Part shown: one piece after another, positions 56,921 to 64,000 of the stretch
How positions within the stretch are numbered: position 1 is the first letter of the stretch
Layout of the letters: each line of letters starts with the position of its first letter
NCBI RefSeq assembly: GCF_900142655.1
Contig: NZ_FRBQ01000003.1
Location: 185,750 to 249,749, forward strand
Source of the DNA: Phytopseudomonas punonensis
GTDB taxonomy: Bacteria > Pseudomonadota > Gammaproteobacteria > Pseudomonadales > Pseudomonadaceae
Length of the DNA: 64,000 nt
Direction of reading: 5' to 3'
The notes under the pieces: generated by a model
Told to the model about the DNA's origin: nothing
Database searches by the model: none
The model's input: the letters and a program-made list of their open reading frames with translations, nothing else
Translations under genes and position numbers: made by a program

Positions 56921-57403
56921 TTATCGGTGATACCATGTGGCGATTTTAACTTTCCCTGTCGGCGTGTGTTTCTTGAGAAGCTCAGCCATCGCTGCTAAAT
57001 TTTCATACCCTTCGAACCGTAGGTCGCTGAAAGATTTAGTGTTTAGGAGTAGAGATTTAATCTTTCCTTTAATACTCTGAATCCTAAGACTTTCTACATC
57101 CGATAACGGTATGCTAATGACGGTGCCTTTGTGTGATATCTCGATTTTGATTTGAGGCATACTGATGGTTACTGTTGGACACGATAAGTCATGATTTATT
57201 ATATTTTTATAAGCGCCCGGTAAATGTCTGGCGAGCAAAAGAGCAACGATTGCAGATAGTGCTTTGGGATAGAGGTTCTCGCTGGTAGTAAATATCCAGA
57301 TCGCGCCTGCAACTATGCCAATCACCAATAGCGCGGCGAATATTGCTTTGCGTTTTTCGCTGTGTTTGTGATCTTCTGATATCTGAAAAATCATATATGC
57401 CAC
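56921..57403 (-). CDS. hypothetical membrane protein with PH-like domain
   Basis: 160 residues: two hydrophobic helices (about 22-40 and 47-62), then a beta-rich region (VTISMPQIKIEISHKGTVIS and IPLSDVESLRIQ) that looks PH-like. Start uncertain: GTG 57403 or ATG 57394, neither with a clear SD. AT-rich. Function unknown. Confidence 0.55.
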   Translation of the reverse strand: MAYMIFQISEDHKHSEKRKAIFAALLVIGIVAGAIWIFTTSENLYPKALSAIVALLLARHLPGAYKNIINHDLSCPTVTISMPQIKIEISHKGTVISIPLSDVESLRIQSIKGKIKSLLLNTKSFSDLRFEGYENLAAMAELLKKHTPTGKVKIATWYHR

Positions 57404-57513
57404 TGTGGCCGGTTAAGGGAGCTTTCTCGAGGAGGATGGAAGACGCTTTTGACCCATCAACTCAAGGCGCGGTCTAAAATTTTTAACAAAGAATCAAGGC
57501 TACGCTGGCTACC

Positions 57514-57960
57514 TCAAGGGCTCTTGGCACCATCCCACACATACCGCTCCCCACCACCAAAATAACTCCACTCGCCATAAAACTCCGTGAAGCGGTCATC
57601 GAAGTTGAGTTCGAGATTGCCGTAGCCGTATTTGTCTATCCACACGCATTTCAGAAGCTGGCTATGCAGGCGCTTGCAGTCCCTCAAGCGGCCTTTGGTT
57701 TCGCCATCCTGGTCGGTAATTACATAGGTGCCTGAAAGGGTTTCTTTGCCGCTCCAGCGCAAGGTGGTGACGACCTTGTCCAGCTTGCCGGCGTTTTCGA
57801 CCTTGCCCACGTAATCGCCTGCCATATTCGGCTTGGCGGCAACAGCCAGGGCTGGGCAGCAGGTAATAAGCAAAACGAAAAGGGCGGTCGGGCTTGGAGC
57901 TAAGCCATGCCGCTTGGCGGTGCGAAAGGGGGAGGCGGGCAACATTCCGTGTTTTCTCAC
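57514..57960 (-). CDS. hypothetical secreted protein
   Basis: Up to 148 residues. A signal peptide (LFVLLITCCPALAVAA-KP) sits after about 25 residues if GTG 57960 is used; ATG 57945 shortens this. The mature part is beta-rich, with GDYVGKVENAG, TLRWSGKETLSGTY and a C-terminal FYGEWSYFGGGERYVWDG, resembling small periplasmic proteins of unknown function. GC returns to normal here. No partner gene recognised. Confidence 0.6.
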   Translation of the reverse strand: MRKHGMLPASPFRTAKRHGLAPSPTALFVLLITCCPALAVAAKPNMAGDYVGKVENAGKLDKVVTTLRWSGKETLSGTYVITDQDGETKGRLRDCKRLHSQLLKCVWIDKYGYGNLELNFDDRFTEFYGEWSYFGGGERYVWDGAKSP

Positions 57961-58081
57961 AGCTCAGATCCGCTTTGAGCGTTTGGCGTTTCGGCACCGG
58001 GCTATGGACCGTCAGCGCCTGGTTGGTGCTGGCAAGACATTACTCGGCCTGTACCATCCATGTCCATCGGCGCCAATACAA

Positions 58082-58117
58082 AAACGCCCACTGGGTCAGG
58101 CGACGCAGTGGGCGTTT
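58082..58117 (-). terminator. terminator of rimO
   Basis: A perfect 12-bp stem (58082-58093 with 58106-58117), followed on the minus strand by a T-run, 16 bp after the rimO stop. Confidence 0.85.
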
Positions 58118-58132
58118 GCTGAGGCGAGGGGC

Positions 58133-59458
58133 TTAAATCCGCTCAGCCCACATATCGTACTCATCGGCATCGACGATGCGCACGCGCACCTTGTCGCCCG
58201 GCTGGAAGTCGGTGCCTTCGATAAATACGCTGCCGTCGATTTCCGGGGCGTCGGCCCAGGAGCGGGCGACGGCGCCCTGATCGTCGACTTCGTCGATCAG
58301 TACGTCCATTTCGCGGCCGATCTTCAGTTGCAGGCGGGCGGTGCTGATGGCCTGTTGATGGGCCATGAAGCGGTCCCAGCGATCCTGTTTGACGTCATCG
58401 GGCACGATGTCGACGTCCAGGTCGTTGGCGGGCGCGCCTTCGACCGGCGAGTACTGGAAGCAGCCGACGCGGTCGAGCTGGGCTTCGGTCAGCCAGTCGA
58501 GCAGGTACTGGAAGTCTTCCTCGGTTTCGCCGGGGAAGCCGACGATAAAGGTCGAGCGGATGGTCAGGTCCGGGCACTGTTCGCGCCAGGACTTGATGCG
58601 CGCCAGGGTGCGGTCTTCGAAGGCCGGGCGCTTCATCAGCTTGAGGACGCGCGGGCTGGCGTGCTGGAAGGGGATGTCCAGATACGGCAGCAGCTTGCCG
58701 GCGGCCATCAGCGGGATGATGTCATCGACGTTGGGGTACGGGTACACGTAGTGCAGGCGCACCCACACGCCCATGCTGGAGAGTGCTTCGCAGAGCTCTT
58801 TCATGCGCGTCTTGACCGGCTGGCCGTTCCAGAAGTCGGTCTTGTATTTGAGGTCGACGCCGTAGGCGCTGGTGTCCTGGCTGATCACCAGCAGCTCCTT
58901 GACCCCGGCCTTGACCAAGCGCTCGGCCTCGCCCAGCACGTCGCCCACCGGACGGCTGACCAGTTTGCCGCGCATCGACGGGATGATGCAGAAGCTGCAG
59001 CTGTGGTTGCAGCCTTCGGAAATCTTCAGGTAGGCGTAGTGGCGCGGAGTGAGCTTGATGCCCTGGGGCGGCACCAAGTCGATCAGCGGGTTGTGATCCT
59101 TACGGGGTGGCACCACTTCATGTACGGCGTTGACCACCTGCTCGTACTGCTGCGGGCCGGTGACCGATAGCACGCTGGGGTGCACGTCACGGATGCTGCC
59201 TTCTTCGACGCCCATGCAGCCGGTGACGATGACCTTGCCGTTTTCCTTGATGGCTTCACCGATCACTTCCAGGGACTCGGCCTTGGCGCTGTCGATAAAG
59301 CCGCAGGTGTTGACCACCACCACGTCGGCGTCCTGATAGGTCGGCACCACTTCATAACCTTCCATGCGCAGTTGGGTCAGGATGCGTTCGGAATCGACCA
59401 GGGCTTTCGGACAGCCAAGGGAAACGAACCCAACTTTGGGGGTGGCGGTGGTGGTCAT
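58133..59458 (-). CDS. rimO: ribosomal protein uS12 methylthiotransferase
   Basis: Radical SAM enzyme that adds a methylthio group to an aspartate of ribosomal protein S12. 441 residues from ATG 59458 (GAGG upstream); the frame reaches 59662 but the conserved start is [20 protein letters not shown]-terminal MTTase domain with cluster cysteines (SLGCPKA, NTCGFID, TGCMG), radical SAM motif CNHSCSFC near residue 155, and a C-terminal TRAM domain. Single gene. Confidence 0.97.
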   Translation of the reverse strand: MTTTATPKVGFVSLGCPKALVDSERILTQLRMEGYEVVPTYQDADVVVVNTCGFIDSAKAESLEVIGEAIKENGKVIVTGCMGVEEGSIRDVHPSVLSVTGPQQYEQVVNAVHEVVPPRKDHNPLIDLVPPQGIKLTPRHYAYLKISEGCNHSCSFCIIPSMRGKLVSRPVGDVLGEAERLVKAGVKELLVISQDTSAYGVDLKYKTDFWNGQPVKTRMKELCEALSSMGVWVRLHYVYPYPNVDDIIPLMAAGKLLPYLDIPFQHASPRVLKLMKRPAFEDRTLARIKSWREQCPDLTIRSTFIVGFPGETEEDFQYLLDWLTEAQLDRVGCFQYSPVEGAPANDLDVDIVPDDVKQDRWDRFMAHQQAISTARLQLKIGREMDVLIDEVDDQGAVARSWADAPEIDGSVFIEGTDFQPGDKVRVRIVDADEYDMWAERI

Positions 59459-59804
59459 GCAGGTGAACCTCAGGGCTAAGACGGGCCGGGCGCTTTGCGC
59501 GCCTCTGGTCAAAAAGTGCGCAATTCTAGCGGCGTGCGAGGCACTTTTCCAGCACTGCCGACAGGATGTGCCTGTGCGATGCTGATTTCTCTCGCCGTAT
59601 TCGCCTGCAGCTGCATTGGTTCTGGACATTCCCGCTACCGGCCAATACGCCATTGGCGGCAATCGCTGGGCTGGGCGCGTGGGACATCATGGGCTACTGC
59701 CCGACCATGCTGCTGTATTAAGCCGTAGTGATTGGCGGGGCGTTTTACTTCTTGGTCTAGTTGCGCGAGGCGGCTGCCGGTTGTATCACCGGCAGCCGCT
59801 ACGT
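59459..59804. other. intergenic region, possible gene remnant
   Basis: No intact gene is supported. A short plus-strand frame around 59610-59721 encodes about 40 residues with a hydrophobic, Trp-rich look ([12 protein letters not shown]) that may be decayed coding sequence. It ends with the hairpin after virJ (59770-59799). Confidence 0.4.
59770..59799 (-). terminator. hairpin after virJ
   Basis: Perfect 11-bp GC-rich stem (59770-59780 with 59789-59799), 5 bp beyond the stop of the minus-strand virJ-like gene; no T-run. Confidence 0.6.
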
Positions 59805-61073
59805 TTATTGAACTACCTGTTGGCGCTTCTTGATCGCGGCGATCAGGCGCTCGGCCAGTGCTGGGTAGTCTTCATCGTAATGATGGCCGCCCGGCAGCTC
59901 CAGCTTCTCACCCACCGTCTGCTGTTGGGTGCAACCGCTTTCCGGTGCTTCTTCGGTGCCGTAGACGCAGAGTACTTTTGCGGCCGGTAGCTTGATCAGC
60001 TCCGGACCGGTTGCCGCTTCGTCGGCGTCCTTGCCGAGCCAGCCTTCTACCCGAATCTCGAATGCGCCGCTGCGCGCCAGGGCCAGCAGCAGCACGGCAT
60101 CGACCTGCTTCTTGTCGCTGTCGGGCAGGCGGTTGTAGAGCGCTGGCATCACGTCGGCGCCGAACGAATAGCCGATCAGCACGAAACGCTTTGCATGCCA
60201 CTTCTCGCGGTACTCGTGCATCATTTCCGATAGGTCACTGGCGGCCTGGTCCGGGCTCTTGCGCTGCCAGAAATAACGCAGAGTATCGACGCCGACCACC
60301 GGGTAGCCGCGTTCGGCCATCTGCTCGGCTACGGCTTTGTCCAGGTCGCGCCAGCCACCGTCGCCGGAGTAGAACAGGCTCACGGTATCGCCAGGTGGCG
60401 TGGACGGCACCTCGACCACTGGCAGATCGTCGCTGGCTCCCTGCAGCAGACGGCGCACCTGGGCGATCAGCAGCGCTTTGGGCGCGGTGTCGTAATCGCC
60501 GATCAGGGTTTCGGCATTTTTCTGCTGGCGCACGAACAGGGCGGTGGCGTCATCCGGATTGTCGTTCCACACGGCCAGCCAGTGACCATGGGCACTGGTT
60601 GCCGGGGGAGGGCTTGTGCAGTCGGGTTTCTCCAGCGAGAAGCCGACCGAGATCGCCTGCGCCTTGTCGTCGTTCTGCGTGGCGAGCCAGCGCCAGGCGA
60701 GCATGGCGGCGTTGTCGCTGCCGGCCAGCAGGTTCAGCGGCCCGCCTATTTGCTTGGTGGCTTCTTGCAGGTTCTGCGTCTGCGCTTCACAGCTCTGCTG
60801 CGAGGCCGGGAACTGGCCGACCACGGCGTGGTTGGACTGCGCCAGTTCCAGCAGTTCTTCGTCACCGAGCAGCTGATCATTCGGCAACACCAGCAGCACA
60901 CGGCGGTGCACCTTGCCGCCAGGCGTGGCCACCAGCAGTTCGCTGCCCGAAGCCAGCGGGTGATGCGCCAGGCTCGCTGCGGCAGGTGGGCGCAGCCAGC
61001 AGTAAAGGCCGCCGGCAACTAGTGCCAGCAGCAGGGCAAGGATCGGTAACAGACGTTTGGCAGTACGGGTCAT
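59805..61073 (-). CDS. VirJ/AcvB-family hydrolase (aminoacyl-phosphatidylglycerol hydrolase)
   Basis: 422 residues: N-terminal membrane anchor (about 8-28) and a periplasmic two-part VirJ region. The C-terminal alpha/beta-hydrolase has the nucleophile elbow IGYSFGADVMP (Ser near 302) and His in PGGHHYDED near the end. Relatives AcvB (Agrobacterium) and PA0919 (P. aeruginosa) hydrolyse lysyl- or alanyl-phosphatidylglycerol made by the adjacent synthase. Here the synthase mprF is directly upstream, with TGA and ATG sharing a base, which strongly supports that role. Confidence 0.9.
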   Translation of the reverse strand: MTRTAKRLLPILALLLALVAGGLYCWLRPPAAASLAHHPLASGSELLVATPGGKVHRRVLLVLPNDQLLGDEELLELAQSNHAVVGQFPASQQSCEAQTQNLQEATKQIGGPLNLLAGSDNAAMLAWRWLATQNDDKAQAISVGFSLEKPDCTSPPPATSAHGHWLAVWNDNPDDATALFVRQQKNAETLIGDYDTAPKALLIAQVRRLLQGASDDLPVVEVPSTPPGDTVSLFYSGDGGWRDLDKAVAEQMAERGYPVVGVDTLRYFWQRKSPDQAASDLSEMMHEYREKWHAKRFVLIGYSFGADVMPALYNRLPDSDKKQVDAVLLLALARSGAFEIRVEGWLGKDADEAATGPELIKLPAAKVLCVYGTEEAPESGCTQQQTVGEKLELPGGHHYDEDYPALAERLIAAIKKRQQVVQ

Positions 61074-63703
61074 CAGCGTTTCACCAGTCCGGTAAAGCCA
61101 CCGGCGATCAGCGCGGCGGTGTCGGTCAGTGCCACCAGCGGGTCGAGCCCGGCTGGTACGGCCATGTAGCGGGGCTCCCAGTCCGGCTGGAATTTATCCT
61201 TGAAGCGGCGCAGGCCCTGGAAGTTGTAGAACGCCTCACCGCGCTTGAACACCAGCGCACCAAGGCGCTGCGTCAGCGGCGCGCCACGGCGCGGTTGCAG
61301 GCCTGAGAGCGGCACCATGCCGAGGCTGAAGCGTGCGAAGCCGGCGGCCTTGAAGTGCAGGATCAGGCCGAGCATGAGGAATTCCATGGTCAGCTTCGGC
61401 GCATCTGGCAGCACGCGCATCAGATCCAGCGTTGCCAAGTCGCGGCTGTCGGTTTCCAGCAGGTTGGCGAACGCCACGGCGCGGCCCTCGACCCGGGCGA
61501 CGACGATGCGGAAGTGGCGCAGGTATGCCGGGTCGAAGCGGCCCAGAGAGAAGCCTTTCTCACGCATCTGCTTGCCACCCAGCCATGCATCGGAGATACC
61601 GCGCAGCTCTTCGAGTGGCGCCTGGCCGGGCTCGTAGAACTCCAGCAGCAGCCCGTCGCGTTGGCCGCGGTTCCAGGTGTAGCGCAAGTCCTTCATGGCC
61701 TTGCCGGTGTTTTCCAGGTCGAAGCGGTTCAGGTCGACGCGCGCTTCTTCGCCAAGCTTGATGGCGGTCAGGCCGATGTCCATATACAGCGGCAGGTTCT
61801 CGGCCCGCACCTGGTAGAACACCGGGCGGGTGTGGTGGCGGTCGCACAAGTCGCGGAATTGCCACACCAGCTCGGCGCGACGCTGCGCGGTACCGATCGG
61901 GTCGAACAGCGCGATCATGCTGCGCGCACGGCGCGAGTACATCAGAAAAGCGTCGCCTTCGGGATGCACCAACAGCGCCTTGTCACCCGTTAGCGCGAGA
62001 CCGCCGTCGGCCTGACCGGAAGCCTTCAGGATGCGTGCAGCGCGGTCCAGCTCTTCGTTGCTCGGCAAGGTGATGGCCGGTGGTGCGGCGCGCAGCAACC
62101 AGGCCAGAAACACCACGCTCAGTAGCAGCACGCAGCCCAGTGACGCGCGCAAGCCGCGTGGCGCATCGGCGTTTACCGCGAATTGCCACCACAGCTGGTT
62201 TTCATAGGGTACGTCCTGATAGGCGAAGAACAGCAGCCAGATCGAGGCGCCGAGCACGCAAGCGCTGGCCGCCAGATGCCAGGGCGAGAAGGGCAGTTCC
62301 ATCAGCCGGCTGGGTCGGTAGAAGTACGGGCGAAACAGCGCGAGCAGGCCGGCGGTGATGCTCAGCAGTAGGGCTTCTTCCCAGTCGAAGCCCTTTAGCA
62401 GCGAAAGAATCGCACCAGTGATAAGCAGCACCAGGGTCATCGCCCAGGCAGCCGAGAGGCGGCGGCGCAGGCCTTGGGCCAGCAGCAGGCATAGTAGGCC
62501 GATCAGGCTGGCACCAAAGTGCGAGGCATCGATCAGTCGATGGGGGATCAGGAAATCGAGGATCTCCAGGCGTTCGTCCAGGCTCGGAGTAGCACCGGAG
62601 AACAGCAGCACCATGCCGGAAATGAACACCAGCAACGCGAGGATCGGCGCAGCCAGGCCGCTGGCAGCACGAATGGCCTGGCGCGCACTGATCAGGCGGC
62701 GCAGCTCCATGCCCAGCAACAGCAGGCAGGCCACCAAGAGCGGCAGCACTATATAGATGAGGCGATACAGCAGCAGCGCAGCAGCCAAAGGCGCTGCACC
62801 CAGCTCACTGGCAAAGGCGGCGAGTAGTATGGCCTCGAACACACCGACGCCGCCCGGCACGTGGCTGAGCACGCCAGCTGCCAGAGCGATCAGGTAAACC
62901 AGCAGGAACGTGGTGAAGGGCGGCGCCTCGGGCAGCAGCAGGTACAGCACACCGGCTGCGGCGCTGACATCTATCAGCGTGATTAGTACTTGCAGCAGCG
63001 TCAGCTTTGCATCGGGCATACGCAGCAGGTGCCGGCTCACACGCACGGTCACGCAGTCCGGAGCAGGGCGCTCTTTGAGGCGGGCGCGGTGTAGCTTCAG
63101 CAGCACCGCAGCGCCAATGGCCAATATGACCAGGCTGATAGTCACCAGCGCCGGTTGCGGCAGGCGCAGTGCAGCGGCCGCATCGGCAGGGTCAGCCAAT
63201 GCGGCGAGCGAGGCGAGTATCGGCAGGGCGCAACCAAGCGAAAGGCTGGCGAATACCGTCATGCGAGCGATCTCGACGCCGCCGATGCCATGCCGCGAAT
63301 ACAGCCGATAGCGGATCGAGCCACCCGAAAGCATCGACAGACCAACGGCGTTGCCGATGGCGAACGCACAGAAACCGCCGGTGGCCAGCGTTCGGCCGGG
63401 AAGGCTGACGGCCGCATAGCGGCTGGCCGACCATTCATAGCCGAGCAGGGCGATAAAGCCTGCGATGGTCAGGCCGACAGCACCGAACAGATTGACCTTG
63501 GGCACAGCCAGGATAGATTCGTGCAGCGCGCTTGGGTCCAGCTCATTGAGCAGATGACGGCAGGCGAGCAAGGCGATCACGAACAGTGCCAGAGCGACGC
63601 TCAGCCCCAATGGCTGGCGGTATCGATCCAGGCGCTGGCGCCAGAGCAAGAGTTGAGATTTGGGCAGGGAAGGTGGAGCAGTAGCGTCGGAGCTGGCGCG
63701 CAT
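61073..63703 (-). CDS. mprF: aminoacyl-phosphatidylglycerol synthase/flippase
   Basis: 876 residues: an N-terminal membrane region of about 14 helices (flippase) and a C-terminal cytoplasmic synthase domain (DUF2156, about 540-876) that transfers an amino acid from aminoacyl-tRNA to phosphatidylglycerol. Such lipid modification lowers negative surface charge and resists cationic peptides and acid. The length is close to the P. aeruginosa alanyl-PG synthase. ATG 63703 has AAGAGG upstream. Two-gene operon with the VirJ-like hydrolase. Confidence 0.95.
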   Translation of the reverse strand: MRASSDATAPPSLPKSQLLLWRQRLDRYRQPLGLSVALALFVIALLACRHLLNELDPSALHESILAVPKVNLFGAVGLTIAGFIALLGYEWSASRYAAVSLPGRTLATGGFCAFAIGNAVGLSMLSGGSIRYRLYSRHGIGGVEIARMTVFASLSLGCALPILASLAALADPADAAAALRLPQPALVTISLVILAIGAAVLLKLHRARLKERPAPDCVTVRVSRHLLRMPDAKLTLLQVLITLIDVSAAAGVLYLLLPEAPPFTTFLLVYLIALAAGVLSHVPGGVGVFEAILLAAFASELGAAPLAAALLLYRLIYIVLPLLVACLLLLGMELRRLISARQAIRAASGLAAPILALLVFISGMVLLFSGATPSLDERLEILDFLIPHRLIDASHFGASLIGLLCLLLAQGLRRRLSAAWAMTLVLLITGAILSLLKGFDWEEALLLSITAGLLALFRPYFYRPSRLMELPFSPWHLAASACVLGASIWLLFFAYQDVPYENQLWWQFAVNADAPRGLRASLGCVLLLSVVFLAWLLRAAPPAITLPSNEELDRAARILKASGQADGGLALTGDKALLVHPEGDAFLMYSRRARSMIALFDPIGTAQRRAELVWQFRDLCDRHHTRPVFYQVRAENLPLYMDIGLTAIKLGEEARVDLNRFDLENTGKAMKDLRYTWNRGQRDGLLLEFYEPGQAPLEELRGISDAWLGGKQMREKGFSLGRFDPAYLRHFRIVVARVEGRAVAFANLLETDSRDLATLDLMRVLPDAPKLTMEFLMLGLILHFKAAGFARFSLGMVPLSGLQPRRGAPLTQRLGALVFKRGEAFYNFQGLRRFKDKFQPDWEPRYMAVPAGLDPLVALTDTAALIAGGFTGLVKR

Positions 63704-63877
63704 CGGATACCTCTTGGGCAGTGCGGCTCAGATGGAAAGGCGGAATCCAAGTTCCGTTTTGTATCAAACAATGTATGAGCTTGAGCGAAGCGCTTCAAGG
63801 TGTCTATGACAGGCACCTCGAAAGATTAGGCCACCAGCGGGAAGCGTCATAACGAGTGTCGATTTTTTCGCGCCCAT

Positions 63878-63917
63878 AAACAAAAGCCCCGACAGCGAAC
63901 TGTCGGGGCTTTTGTTT
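63878..63917 (-). terminator. terminator of tRNA-fMet
   Basis: A perfect 18-bp stem (63878-63895 with 63900-63917) with CGAA/TTCG tetraloop and a T-rich 3' arm on the minus strand, 6 bp after the CCA end of the tRNA. Confidence 0.9.
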
Positions 63918-63923
63918 CGAAGG

Positions 63924-64000
<77 letters not shown>

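Noticed and set aside
58133..59662. 509-residue version of RimO
   Set aside because: The first 68 codons lack similarity to RimO, and the SD and conserved start are at ATG 59458.

Overview
The window is chromosomal DNA from a gamma-proteobacterium, almost certainly a Pseudomonas. The evidence is high GC, GuaB/GuaA/PurL/MltF/XseA/LeuA/RimO/MprF proteins of pseudomonad type and length, the block multicopper oxidase-tadA-small periplasmic protein-mltF-purL, and short palindromic intergenic repeats. The species cannot be fixed from the sequence. There are no rRNA genes, CRISPR array, prophage or transposase. One tRNA (initiator tRNA-Met) ends exactly at the right edge.

Layout. 0-3.6 kb: tail of a hypothetical gene, then guaB-guaA (GMP synthesis). 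3.7-5.6 kb: membrane GGDEF-EAL protein. 5.6-8.5 kb: siderophore receptor gene broken by a one-base frameshift, with a Fur-box-like site upstream. 8.5-10.2 kb: PH-domain protein, then a quinone-reductase-like flavoprotein with its TetR regulator. 10.4-15.6 kb: a six-gene operon (amino-acid-type binding protein, two permeases, three DUF1989 proteins) headed by an RpiR regulator; this is the most interesting region. 16-18.6 kb: ferric-iron uptake hitAB. 18.7-26.8 kb: multicopper oxidase, tadA, mltF, purL. 27-33.2 kb: small metabolic and envelope genes, including a transaminase plus omega-amidase pair. 33.4-41.2 kb: LysR regulator and a complete gamma-glutamylated putrescine pathway (puuA-puuC-puuB-puuD) with an APC permease. 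41.4-44.6 kb: leuA with a candidate leader peptide, and an MscS channel. 44.8-48 kb: GST, a MITE-like element, an M23 peptidase and xseA. 48-53.6 kb: LysR, an SDR with a signal peptide, an MFS-like carrier and a second TonB receptor. 53.7-58 kb: a run of small unrecognised genes, largely AT-rich and probably acquired. 58-64 kb: rimO, the lipid-modification pair mprF-virJ, and tRNA-fMet.

How the genes work together. Four themes recur: purine synthesis (guaB, guaA, purL); iron and copper handling (two TonB receptors, hitAB, multicopper oxidase); uptake and breakdown of nitrogen compounds (DUF1989 operon, putrescine cluster, glutamine transaminase plus omega-amidase); and envelope maintenance (mltF, L,D-transpeptidase, M23 peptidase, MprF/VirJ). 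Two ABC importers (the DUF1989-linked one and HitAB) have no ATPase gene in the window. Operons are closed by strong intrinsic terminators, several of them bidirectional.
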